Part shown: one piece after another, positions 16,666 through 27,087 of the stretch
Position numbering within the stretch: the stretch's first letter is position 1
Layout: each line of letters begins with the position of its first letter
Source: Mesostigma viride
Taxonomy: Eukaryota; Streptophyta; Mesostigmatophyceae; Mesostigmatales; Mesostigmataceae
Direction: 5' to 3'
Assembly (NCBI GenBank): GCA_009746045.1
Contig: RPFO01000175.1
Coordinates: 1,669,898 to 1,733,897, forward strand
Length of the DNA: 64,000 nt
Notes under the pieces: generated by a model
What the model was told of the DNA's origin: nothing
The model's input: the letters and a program-made list of their open reading frames with translations, nothing else
The model's database searches: none
Program-made: the position numbers and the translations under genes

Positions 16666-19139
16666 GGGGGGGGGGCACGAGGGGGTGCCAACGTGCGCCA
16701 GCCAGCCAAAACACTTCGTGCCAAGGCCCAATCCCGCACCTCCCGGGGGAAGTACAAATTCAGGCCCATAAGCGCATTGACACACAACTGGCGGCTGTAA
16801 CACCGTGAGTGCGCCCAAGCGACATACTCGCAATAGTATTCCTCTATCGTCAAGCCGCGCAACAAGCTGCCAACCCGACCCCGCCGGCTCGCCCACCATG
16901 CGAAAAAGGACCTAAGACCCCGATGGTAAACCATCAAAGTAGCCGGCTTCACCTTGCCCTCAAGAAGGGTCAAGTAGCTAGCGCCAAGCCGAGGCCCGGG
17001 ATTGGGATGAACACCCTCGCGAGTCAAATCGCGGACCCACCCGGCCACCGAGGCAGCCATGGAAAGCCCCCGCGAAGGCCCATCCGCAGGCTGAAGCTCA
17101 CTTGGCGTCCAGACCCATTGTGAGCGGCTGCCGGTGACCAACGTAAGAGCGCACAACCGGCGGCATTGCTTGTTTAACCGGTAAGAAGAGGAACGCCCTT
17201 TAGCCAAGCAGCCCAAAGCGGCAGTGGAGTCCACTAACCTCACCACCCGCTTACCCCATGTTCCGAGGTTCCGGGCCGAGCGCTCCACCCCCTTCACAGC
17301 GGCCCGCACTTCCTTCTCGTTGATGTGCATGGTCGAATCGCGCCAGCGACTCTTGATCCCGACGCGCCATCGCCCGTGGATGATGGCTTTTTCCGCGGCC
17401 TTGGTCAAGGGTCTAGGCCCGGCATACATGGCCTCACCTGGGGTGAGGAGGGTTGGGTAACCCCGCACCTCCCGGGCCCGAGCTAATTCCGTCACCTCAG
17501 CTGGGGCCATCTCAGCGTAGACAACCCCCTGCCCAAAACTAGACGCATCCGAGGCCACCACCACCGGAGCCAGGGCAGCCCCCCGGTCCACACGGAGCAT
17601 GGGGGCCAACGCCATGGCACACTCGAGCTCATCGCGCACACCTTGCCACAAAGGTCGCGTTCGCTGGCCCCACCCCTTGAGGTTGATGAACTTAAAACTC
17701 TGCTGCCATATGGACAAGCAAGTGCGGCTGAGCATCTGCAGCCACACCCACCGGCCCACGACGGCCGCCAGCGCCTCAGCGGTAGCGCGTCCCCTCTCGA
17801 GGAGTACACGAGTGTGCGCAACCACAAGGGTGAGCTGCTTAGCTGTCGGCTCCAACACCCCATCCCGCCGGTGAACAACACCCAGAGCTTCTAGCTCGTC
17901 CTCCCCCTCCGGGCTAGCCATGATCGTCTTGTCCTTGGAGGGCACAAGGTTGTTAGGCGCGTACCCGTCTTCAATAGCACTCGCGATTAAGCGATTCACC
18001 GCCTCGCACGTGCGCCCATTGCTGACCACCAGGTCATCAATAGTGATGGATACCATAGGGGCAGGGGGGTCCTCAAGGTCGATTTGCATCTCCCTCGTGC
18101 TCTCCTCCTTGTACTCGATGGCTAGGGCGGTTGGGTTACCCCATGCATTCCGAAGCACGGTCAGCTCCCCTACACTTGTGAGGCGGTTCACCTGCCGTCT
18201 AGGATCCAAAGCGCCCGTGGCATAGAGGACCATCTCATGGATGGCTTCCCCTAGCGCTACAGCGTGGGAGTGCCCCATGGCCAGCACTTTCAGCACTGGC
18301 CACACCCTCCTCCGCCGCCCCGGCAGCCCGACATCGGTGGACCACACATCAGGTAGCCCTTGATAATCCCACCACCACTCCGGCACTTGGATGGTATAGT
18401 AATACGAGACCAGATCGCTCTTGGCCGTGTAGCACCGACCCTTGATATAGACCTCCGAGTATATGCCCAGGTGGGGTAACACCGTCTTAGGGGGGTCCAC
18501 CCACAGTGCGTTCCCCAACTTCTTATTCACAATGAGCCTTAACTCCCCCACTCCTTTGGCCACCCCAAAACATCCGTCTACCCACTTTGGCCGCGTCTCT
18601 CGGAACTCCACCATCCCCACGTCCGCTGCCCTCCCCATCAACTTGCCCCACTCCGCCATGGTGCACCCTCGGCTGGGGGCAGGTACATTCCAATACCTCG
18701 CACTGGCAGCCACCTCCGGCTTGATGCAGTTGGCTTCGCTCGCGTACACCTCTCGCCAACTAGGTCGTAGCGCCAGCAAATCCAGCAGCTTCGCCTTTCC
18801 TGCCACCTCGCGCTTCGGCAGACTCACCCGCTCCGCCACAAGTTGTTCATACTTATTACATTTCCCATAGATTAGATCACTTCCTTCTGCGGGGCCTGTC
18901 GCAACGCCGGTTACGCGGCGACTGTACCACTCGCAGTGCTTCTTGACCCTTTTCAGGGCCTCCGCCGTTCCTCTGGAGCACGCGCCTCCAGATTTAGGCG
19001 GAGGGTCTGCCCCCCCGTGCCATAGCCAATTCAACCACGTAATCACCTTGTGTTGTAGAGTGAAGGTCCGGCGGCGGCGAGTTGCACGCTGGCGTCTGCG
19101 TGCTGACCTCACTCTCCCCCACGTAGTGCTTAGAGGCAT
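16596..19139 (-). CDS. Reverse transcriptase-RNase H of the PAT/Ngaro-like element
   Basis: About 847 aa from an ATG at 19139, 48 bp below the gag stop; an open frame extends further up into gag but overlaps it and is unlikely to be used. The N-terminus is basic. The RT includes ELRLIVNKKLGN, AKSDLVSYYYTIQVP and the catalytic TIDDLVV at about 18035 (a xDD box with Ile before DD). RNase H follows with VASDASSFGQGVV (about 17550) and HINEKEVRAAVKGVE. After about 16690 the frame runs into non-protein-like sequence because of the C-run described for the recombinase. DIRS-order RT-RH would make cDNA from the element's RNA for circle integration. Confidence 0.85.
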   Translation of the reverse strand: MPLSTTWGRVRSARRRQRATRRRRTFTLQHKVITWLNWLWHGGADPPPKSGGACSRGTAEALKRVKKHCEWYSRRVTGVATGPAEGSDLIYGKCNKYEQLVAERVSLPKREVAGKAKLLDLLALRPSWREVYASEANCIKPEVAASARYWNVPAPSRGCTMAEWGKLMGRAADVGMVEFRETRPKWVDGCFGVAKGVGELRLIVNKKLGNALWVDPPKTVLPHLGIYSEVYIKGRCYTAKSDLVSYYYTIQVPEWWWDYQGLPDVWSTDVGLPGRRRRVWPVLKVLAMGHSHAVALGEAIHEMVLYATGALDPRRQVNRLTSVGELTVLRNAWGNPTALAIEYKEESTREMQIDLEDPPAPMVSITIDDLVVSNGRTCEAVNRLIASAIEDGYAPNNLVPSKDKTIMASPEGEDELEALGVVHRRDGVLEPTAKQLTLVVAHTRVLLERGRATAEALAAVVGRWVWLQMLSRTCLSIWQQSFKFINLKGWGQRTRPLWQGVRDELECAMALAPMLRVDRGAALAPVVVASDASSFGQGVVYAEMAPAEVTELARAREVRGYPTLLTPGEAMYAGPRPLTKAAEKAIIHGRWRVGIKSRWRDSTMHINEKEVRAAVKGVERSARNLGTWGKRVVRLVDSTAALGCLAKGRSSSYRLNKQCRRLCALTLVTGSRSQWVWTPSELQPADGPSRGLSMAASVAGWVRDLTREGVHPNPGPRLGASYLTLLEGKVKPATLMVYHRGLRSFFAWWASRRGRVGSLLRGLTIEEYYCEYVAWAHSRCYSRQLCVNALMGLNLYFPREVRDWALARSVLAGWRTLAPPRAPPPFHGRLRLRLLVLWCSSGSLVRL

Positions 19140-19186
19140 TGTAGGAAGAGGCAGTGGGAAGGGGGAGCGGTTTACCCTTTCGGTGT

Positions 19187-20245
19187 TTACTTGGTTTGCT
19201 GGGCCTTGCCCAGCTTCTCCATCATCGTGGCGCTTTGCAGGGCCATCTTCATGGCCGGGTTGCTCACCAAGGAGGCATCTTCCTTGAGAGCAAGGAGGTG
19301 GCCAGCCACCTTCCACCCTCCTGACCCCTGGCTCTCCACTAGGAGCATGGCTGCCACCACCCTCATGAGATACTCTACCCCAGCCAACTCCCCGGCTGCC
19401 GGCCCCAACTCCTTGAAGAGTGTGTCCATGGCCAGGGCGATGTTCATGACCACCTTCCTGCTTTCCTGGTTCCTCCACCCCCCTTGGCGAGTAGCCATGA
19501 TCCAACTCTTTATCCCCCCTCCATTGTCGTTGGCATCCTCGAGCACCTCGGGGAGCACTCTCTCTTGCACCCTCCAATTCACCACTTGTGCTCGAGTGGG
19601 CAGCGTCACCCCTTTGGTCTTTTTCGGCTTCCTGGAAGCCCCATCTGCCCCGGCCAGCGCATCCTTCAATTTCGTCAGGAAATCCTCTTCCTCGGACTCC
19701 TCCTCCTCCTCCTCTTCTTTGCCCGCCTGCCCCTGCTTGCCAATAATAGCCGCCAGCTCCAAGAGCTGCTCCCTCACATCCCCCGCGGCCTTTCCCTTGC
19801 TCGGGGCTGGGCTTCCGACTTTTTTCGTCCCCTTTTTCGCCCCTTTCGTGGGCCGGCGTGGTGGCTGCATCTCCTCTTCGTCCGAGTCCGCCAAGTCCCG
19901 GGCGCTTTGGAGGGCTGCCACTAGCGCTTCGTTTGGGTCCGCTGCTGCCAGAATTTCAGGCCCGTCCACGTGGTCGACCAGCAGTCCAACGACGGACTCC
20001 AGCTGGGCCGCAGACCACCGGCTGACAGTAGTTACCCAGTCGGTCCCGAGGACCGCCTCAAAGGCAGCGCACACTTCAGGCAGGCCCGAGCAAGTGGAGA
20101 GCTCCTGATGGAGCCTTTTCTTCTGCGTCGGCCAGCCTAGTCGGCCCTTTCCCGTCTGTTTAGTAGCTGTCGGCACCTCGGGATTAGCTTTCGGTAATTG
20201 CTTCCCAGCACCTGTCGAACCTGGCTTCCGCCCGGGCTTCGGCAT
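19187..20245 (-). CDS. Gag-like protein of the PAT/Ngaro-like element
   Basis: 352 aa, ATG start, stop just upstream of the RT ORF. N-terminus is basic and Lys/Pro-rich; the middle has a strongly acidic block (runs of Glu, about residues 183-196) between two basic segments (GAKKGTKKVG and SRKPKKTKG). The C-terminal 130 residues are helical-looking and uncharged patches alternate with charges. No CCHC zinc knuckle is present, as is common in DIRS-order Gags. Assignment is by position (first ORF, before RT-RH-YR) rather than by recognised domain. Confidence 0.65.
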   Translation of the reverse strand: MPKPGRKPGSTGAGKQLPKANPEVPTATKQTGKGRLGWPTQKKRLHQELSTCSGLPEVCAAFEAVLGTDWVTTVSRWSAAQLESVVGLLVDHVDGPEILAAADPNEALVAALQSARDLADSDEEEMQPPRRPTKGAKKGTKKVGSPAPSKGKAAGDVREQLLELAAIIGKQGQAGKEEEEEEESEEEDFLTKLKDALAGADGASRKPKKTKGVTLPTRAQVVNWRVQERVLPEVLEDANDNGGGIKSWIMATRQGGWRNQESRKVVMNIALAMDTLFKELGPAAGELAGVEYLMRVVAAMLLVESQGSGGWKVAGHLLALKEDASLVSNPAMKMALQSATMMEKLGKAQQTK

Positions 20246-20316
20246 CCCAGCCGCTTTGCAGAAAGGAATTCTGGGCGTCAGCTACGCTGCCCCTGACCCC
20301 TGTCGCCGCCTTCGTT

Positions 20317-20695
20317 AAAACAAAAGAGACCGCCATGAGCTAGGTGAGCAAGCTTTTATCGTGTTTCAAGGCCAACGGCTCTCTACCAACGGCCAGATCC
20401 GGCAACGGCCTCTAAACAGTTTTAGCCGTCAAGTTTTACTTCAGATATTGCCTGTTGCAAACCCGTCCGCAATCACAGATCTGCTAGGAGAACCTAGACG
20501 CAAAAATCCGTCGTCAAGGTACTCAGCACACCGTCAAGGTATGGGCCGCAACAATTAGGCCATATCTTCCGTAATACTCGTACACTAGAAGCCTAATCAA
20601 CCTTATTACGATCACATCACCCAGCTCTATTTCACCTAGCATCAGCGGCTCCCCTTCCGTATCACTATAAAGAAACTATGTTCAGAGAACCCCGA
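20317..20695 (-). repeat. Split direct repeat B, outer copy
   Basis: 379 bp, same as 15474-15852; marks the 5' end of the minus-strand element. Confidence 0.9.
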
Positions 20696-20930
20696 GTATG
20701 ACGTATAATACGCATCGTACGGCGTATTATACGCCGTATGCCTGTACACTGCTGAGAAGGGGCATATGGCTTTTAATACATCCTTAGTAGGCTACTTCAT
20801 GCAAGGGTGGGAATGTAAGCTACCCTTGCTCTAGGTGCACCAGGGCACCGGCACCACCATGCTGTCTCAGGTTCAACCCGCCGGGTAAATGGGTATTTTT
20901 TATTAACCAATAGGAATATCGTTAGGTTAA

Positions 20931-23374
20931 CCCCTAAATGGTCTGGCTGCCGATTTTCCGCCTAAAACTGAGTTACAGCCGACACGTCGGCCCCTTCTCG
21001 GGGGACCAAATGCCGTGAAAACTATTGAGAATTAGGAAACGTTTAGCTGAGAAGATCGAAAGTTTATAATTTTCCTCACAGCATGGTACTAGGGTTTGCA
21101 TACTTCTGACAAAGTTATAGAGGTGTTCTGGTCGGTCGAAGTACAAGGGGTCAGGGTACTTTTTCACGTACAACGTGCATTCCGGAAAACGACGACCTGG
21201 CCATGGCGGCTTGCGCCCACGCATGGCATTTACGTTTTCGTTCGAATTTTCTGACCAAAGTCAGGAAATTGATTTTATACGTCCTAAAGATGATACATGC
21301 CAATTTTTGGTTCGCGGGAATGCCATTTGATAGGTGTCGGCAGCGTTCTTGCTGGAAAAAACTGCGATCAGGCCGGACGATAGAAACGTTGACAGCAATA
21401 CCTTTCCGGCGTATTTTAAAGGATATATTGGTTTCTTTGTACTTTTCATGATACATAGTAGTCGTAAACGTGCAAGGGTGGCCAGAAATCGCCGAATCCA
21501 GCGACCATGCTGCACAACTTTGGCGTGCCGAAATGCGCCATTTTGCGGCCACCGCCTGGGCCAAGGTAACGCCATCCATGCCTGGTAAAGCTTAATCATC
21601 GTTTTCCTATCGATGTTTGACGTTTATATATACGTTCTAGCTTGTGTAGCACATTCTTTTTGCATTATACATGCTCTTTCTTGACCCTGGCCTGCTGGCC
21701 CCTTTCTAAAACACCCTTCTTAGATGCTTCCATCAGTCAGTTGACCTGCCACAGGGTGATGGTGATAAGTTTTAGAGGCTGTATGGGTTTGAATACCTCC
21801 ATATATGTTTGTTATACATTTCCCACACACATATTGCATGAGTGTGAGGCAGTTGGCTGGTCTCTGTGGCATCATCAAGCATGTAACCGGTGAGTAGAAG
21901 CTTCCCATTGTCAGCATGTGCCACCAGGTGTGCTGGCCATCACCTGGCAAGCTATAGCAGCTTAGGCCTAGTTTATCCTTGCTAGGGCAGGCTGAAATAG
22001 GCTTAAAATCACTAGTTTGTTGGTGGCTGCCTCCTAGAATGCATGCCTTGCGTAGGGTATCCGTACCACGTTACCTACGTGCATGGACAAGGCGGCACCT
22101 GCACATAGGTGCCATGTAAGGGCAGTGTGATGATGCAGTTATGTTTCCCCATCATTGTGGAAGGGAAATGTATTGTGTGGCATGGTTGGGGGCCATATTA
22201 GTAGGTATTAGTAGGTAGTATGCCCACTCCTACCCCCTTGGTTGCTTTTTACCATCGGTACCCCTATGGGCTGTACTGGGTGTAACTGCTGGTATACCCA
22301 CCCAAATGATGACCCCAATGGCTCAAACTGTTCAGCAACTAATTGTTTATCATCCCTGAAGTGGTAGGTGCCTAGCTCTTACAACATAATTCAAAATGCA
22401 CATTCTACCAAAAATGAAAACGCTCGTCTTGACCCCCCTGACTTTGACGGCAGTTATACATGGCCTACCCTGCATATATGTACCGCTCTCCTCCGGGTGG
22501 TGTGTGCCATGGTTCGGTCGGTCTTTCCCCACTCCACCATTAAGTGCGAGGACGCGGATGGGGCCGCCCTCTACTCACCCAACCACCGCCCCGACATTAC
22601 CGTGCTTGACTACGACGGGCAGGGTTGCCACCTGCTCATCGATGTCTCCGTGGCTCGGCCGCTTTCCGGTCGCCACATCCTCCGGGCGGCTGTGGATGCC
22701 GGCGCTGCTGCCGCTGTGGCTGAGCGCGACAAGTTTGCCTCCTACGGCAATGTGGGGCCCCACCGGGTCATCCCCTTTGTCCTTGAGGAGTTCGGGGCCA
22801 TGGGCCCCAAGACAGCGGAGTTTTTCCACGAGTGCTGCCAGCGCCGTGAAGACCGCCTCGACCTCGAGGGTCAGACCGCCCCGTGGTCGGCCCGCACGTG
22901 GTCCTCGTATTGGCGGCAGCGTCTGTCACTCGCCCTCACTCGCACCGTGGCTGATGTGTTATTCCGCCGCACCCGGGCCGACTTTGTCGCGACCCACGCG
23001 GTCTAGATTCCTTCCAGGCCTGCATGGTGGGCCGGCAGCGCTGTTGCTGCGTGTAGTTTTGTGATGTATAGTTAGTTGTACCTTGTGCCGCTGGCGTGAT
23101 CCTTGGATGTCTGTGTCAGATTACTATTAATTTCTTCAGGGTTATTCTCCCAGTCATCGGTTTTTTCCTTATGTTGCATGCCTATCTCACCTTCGTAATC
23201 TATCATTCTCAATGAATATATGTAAGGTTGTGATATACCAACCCGAAGGGCAACTCATGGACATGCTTGGCCCCCAAGGACAGCCATTGGATATGGGTGG
23301 GTTGGATGGCATCTGGTTTGCAAAATTGTGAAGTTACAGCCGATGCATCGGCAGTATTTCTGCCCATTTAGGGG
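20931..23374. mobile_element. TIR element, copy 2 (TTAA target), carrying a LINE insert
   Basis: 2444 bp flanked by TTAA at 20927-20930 and 23375-23378. Left terminus CCCCTAAATGGTCTG; the right terminus matches the first 10 bases (CCCCTAAATG), then GGCAGAAATACTG. Subterminal palindromes as in copy 1 (CAGCCGATGCATCGGC near 23338). It is closely similar to copy 1 along its whole length by eye and is longer only because of a 733-bp insert at 22483-23215. Non-coding apart from that insert. The exact TTAA duplication here supports piggyBac/Kolobok-like mechanics more than copy 1 does. Confidence 0.8.
22483..23215 (+). mobile_element. 5'-truncated non-LTR retrotransposon inside TIR element copy 2
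   Basis: Copy 1 of the host element is uninterrupted here, and the 9-bp duplication ATATATGTA flanks the insert (22474-22482 and 23216-23224). The open part, 22483-23006, encodes about 170 residues of a non-LTR polyprotein C-terminus with RPDITVLDYDG, LLIDVSVARPL, AERDKFASYG and FVLEEFGAMGPKTAEFF. The D...D-x-S...K spacing recalls the restriction-like endonuclease segments that follow RT in some LINE clades; the nuclease reading is inference. About 210 bp of 3' UTR follow the TAG; there is no poly(A) tail. Truncation at the 5' end and a target duplication fit target-primed reverse transcription. Confidence 0.75.
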
Positions 23375-23439
23375 TTAAGAGGTACCACGTATCGACCAGC
23401 TGGTTACCCACTGAGGGTAGTGTGATAGGTGAAAGGTTT

Positions 23440-23700
23440 AGAAAGGAGCGTTACGTGACCAGGGGAGCCAAGTGACGCGCATAAGGTCACCGTGAGGAAT
23501 GCAAGTAAACACCCTGTTGCGTCCCAGGAGAGCATGGAAGAGCTCCAAGGGGCTGGGCCTATCATTGTTGGGCCCGGGGTCCCACACCTTGTATTGTTCT
23601 TGCGCCAAGAGCCAAGCGCGACGCATTGCTGAGTTCCAGAGGAAGATAAACCGCCTCGCCACCTGGATTTTGGAATTTCAGGGCTGGTTTGGGGCAAAAG
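23440..23700 (-). pseudogene. 3' end of a LINE ORF2, truncated
   Basis: Reads IFLWNSAMRRAWLLAQEQ through RVTWLPWSRNAPF before a stop. This matches the last 90 residues of the plus-strand LINE ending at 34917 (LWNSGMRRYWMVANEQNKIW ... WLPWSSKAPF). Upstream coding sequence is missing, replaced by the (CAA)n tract region. The element family is the same L1/Tad-like one. Confidence 0.7.
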
Positions 23701-23745
23701 ATCTTAAAGTAGGTACAAATGGCTGGTCAGTGGTATGCGATACAG

Positions 23746-25433
<1,688 letters not shown>

Positions 25434-25441
25434 CCGCCTAC

Positions 25442-26830
25442 CCGGGTTGGTCTGTACGCCGCACTTTTGCGATAAAATGCGGGATAAAGCATATTATGGG
25501 CCTCGACGTATTTTACGCGTATTTTACGTCTGACCACGCGGTTTGGACTTGGAATTTTTCGGGGGTACCAGCGGGCAGCGGGCACTGGCGCGGTGCCCAG
25601 GTTCTGGGCGCGGCGCGCTCACTGCACATTTGAGATTTTTACTACTAGAAGTAGATGCGTACAGTTCTTTTCATAAAGCGCAAGCCTTGCAAATTGTTTG
25701 GCCGGTAGGAGACAGCTAGGACTAGGTACATAACGCATAATAACAGTGTGCCAGCAAATGCCAGCTGTGCTACTGACGGTGTAATGCAATATAGCGACGA
25801 CGAGGCCAGTGCGACAGTGTGCAGCCATTTTCGATTTGCAGCCATGAGGAAGAAAGGGCCTGAATGGGATTTCGTTCTCGAGAAGAAAGAAGCAGTCACA
25901 GATGCTGTTAGTAACAAAACGCAGTTTGTGTCGAATAAGTTCTGCTCATTTTGCAACAAGAAGTTCTCATACGGGGCGGGGGCAATCAGCGTATTCCGAG
26001 TCCGTGCACACTTTGCCGGAATCGCAGGGGAAGGGATGTTACCCTGCGACAAAATTCCACCGAATATCCGGAGCAAGTTTCTCAGGATGTATAACAACAA
26101 CAAGTCGCAGCAGTCAGACGCCAAGAAGCAGCACAATTTGAACAGGGCAATGGCGGAGATGGGAGGGGCTGCGCCGGCTGACTTGTCGTCGGTTCCCAGC
26201 AAAGGCCAGCTGAGCATCACCAAATGGCTGGTTCCCGTCGACGAGAAAGGTGTCCAGCTGCTGGCTGCCGAATTTTTTTATCGAGAACGGCATTGCCTTC
26301 AATGCGGCTGAGAGCGCCTCTTTCAAGCAGATGGTGGCCGGCATGGTCCAGTACAGCGCGAGGAGGGCACGTCACCCCTCCTTCTCGGAAGTTGTTGGGT
26401 GGCGAGCTTCTCGTGAAGAAGAAGGAGAGCGTGCAGGTGGCTGTCGAGGATCTCAGGGCCAAGAACAACCGTTACAGCTGGACCCTCGTTTCTGTCCATT
26501 ATATAGTGGATGGCTTTCCTTACAATTAATTAATTAATTGATTCCTTACAATTCCCGTTGCAGCATGCTCCCCCCTGCATTTATCAAATCATAATCAGAT
26601 AGGATTGCAGGGCATAAATGGAAGATGCATATACACCAAGATGCATATACACCAAATTTCAGTTGTAATAACTGCATGACCATCATCAAGGAGCGTGCTA
26701 ATTGGGTGACTGACAATTGGACCACAAAAACTGTCGCGCATTTTACCGCCGCGTATTTTATACCCCCCACGTATAATACGCGTATTTTAAGTCCACGTAT
26801 TATACCCCGCACACGTATTTTCCAACCCGG
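25442..26830 (+). mobile_element. hAT transposon, internally deleted, 8-bp target CCGCCTAC
   Basis: 1389 bp with short inverted ends CCGGGTTGG/CCAACCCGG and a perfect 8-bp target duplication CCGCCTAC (25434-25441, 26831-26838). Subterminal zones hold TACG/ACGTATTTTA motifs (25490-25530, 26745-26820). It encodes only the N-terminal part of a BED-finger transposase. Terminal sequence differs from the CAGTG family at 29565 and 52030, so this is a separate hAT family. Confidence 0.85.
25748..26311 (+). pseudogene. hAT transposase N-terminus with BED-type zinc finger
   Basis: 187 codons, then a frameshift. A BED-like finger is visible at about residues 66-95 (CSFCNKKFSYG ... VRAHFAGI). The motif IPPNIRSKFL and a linker ending KGQLSITKW follow, typical of the segment before the hAT catalytic domain. 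After about 26270 the protein-like reading moves to another frame (FFIENGIAFNAAESASFKQM, 26268-26330) and continues to about 26530 (LVSVHYIVDGFPYN). The catalytic D-D-E region is absent, so no active transposase. Confidence 0.75.
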
Positions 26831-27087
26831 CCGCCTACTACACCGGATGGAACACTCCGACCCTTCCTGGGAGGAACGCCTTCGGCTTGCACAACCCCAC
26901 GGTGACCTACAAGCGCTGGCTGCGGGAAAATACCATGGACTCCAGTTTTGGCCTCAAGCTACAATAATATGAGCAAACGCATGCTCGTCCTCGAGGTACA
27001 GGGCAAAAACCTTTCTCAAAAGGCATAAGAGGTACGATAACGCTCGCATCCTTTTGCACTCCCTCCCCTAATTCTACTAACTAGCTT

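Larger units (their letters stand above)
15307..20695 (-). mobile_element. PAT/Ngaro-like tyrosine-recombinase retrotransposon
   Basis: About 5.4 kb, read on the minus strand: repeat B (20317-20695), gag, RT-RNase H, tyrosine recombinase, repeat A (15853-15986), repeat B (15474-15852), 33-bp spacer, repeat A (15307-15440). Direct repeats split in the pattern A1-ORFs-B1-A2-B2 are the hallmark of PAT and Ngaro elements within the DIRS order, in contrast to the inverted repeats of DIRS1. No methyltransferase is seen. As expected for recombinase-mediated entry there is no clear target duplication. It interrupts the base-layer hAT element near that element's TACGC-rich end. The recombinase has the same orientation as RT, unlike the kangaroo element described from Volvox. 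Confidence 0.88.
1..20751 (-). mobile_element. Deleted hAT transposon, base layer of the nest (left end outside window)
   Basis: Three pieces (1-369, 14622-15306, 20696-20751) join across two later insertions. The first piece aligns by eye with 29865-30180, the 3' side of the hAT element at 29565-32914. The second aligns with 32250-32580, the N-terminal coding part of that transposase. The copy therefore lacks most of the transposase and must be non-autonomous. The right end reads TACACTG, the complement of the CAGTGTA terminus seen in the fuller copy, and is preceded by arrays of TACGC-like motifs (15210-15300, 20700-20740). The 8 bp after the end are CTGAGAAG; the matching left duplication lies before base 1, so it cannot be checked. 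Family is sure from the internal homology; superfamily rests on the better copy. Confidence 0.7.

Noticed and set aside
22368-22482. N-terminal extension of the LINE-derived ORF into the TIR element
   Set aside because: These codons lie outside the 9-bp target duplication and are host-element sequence, not LINE.
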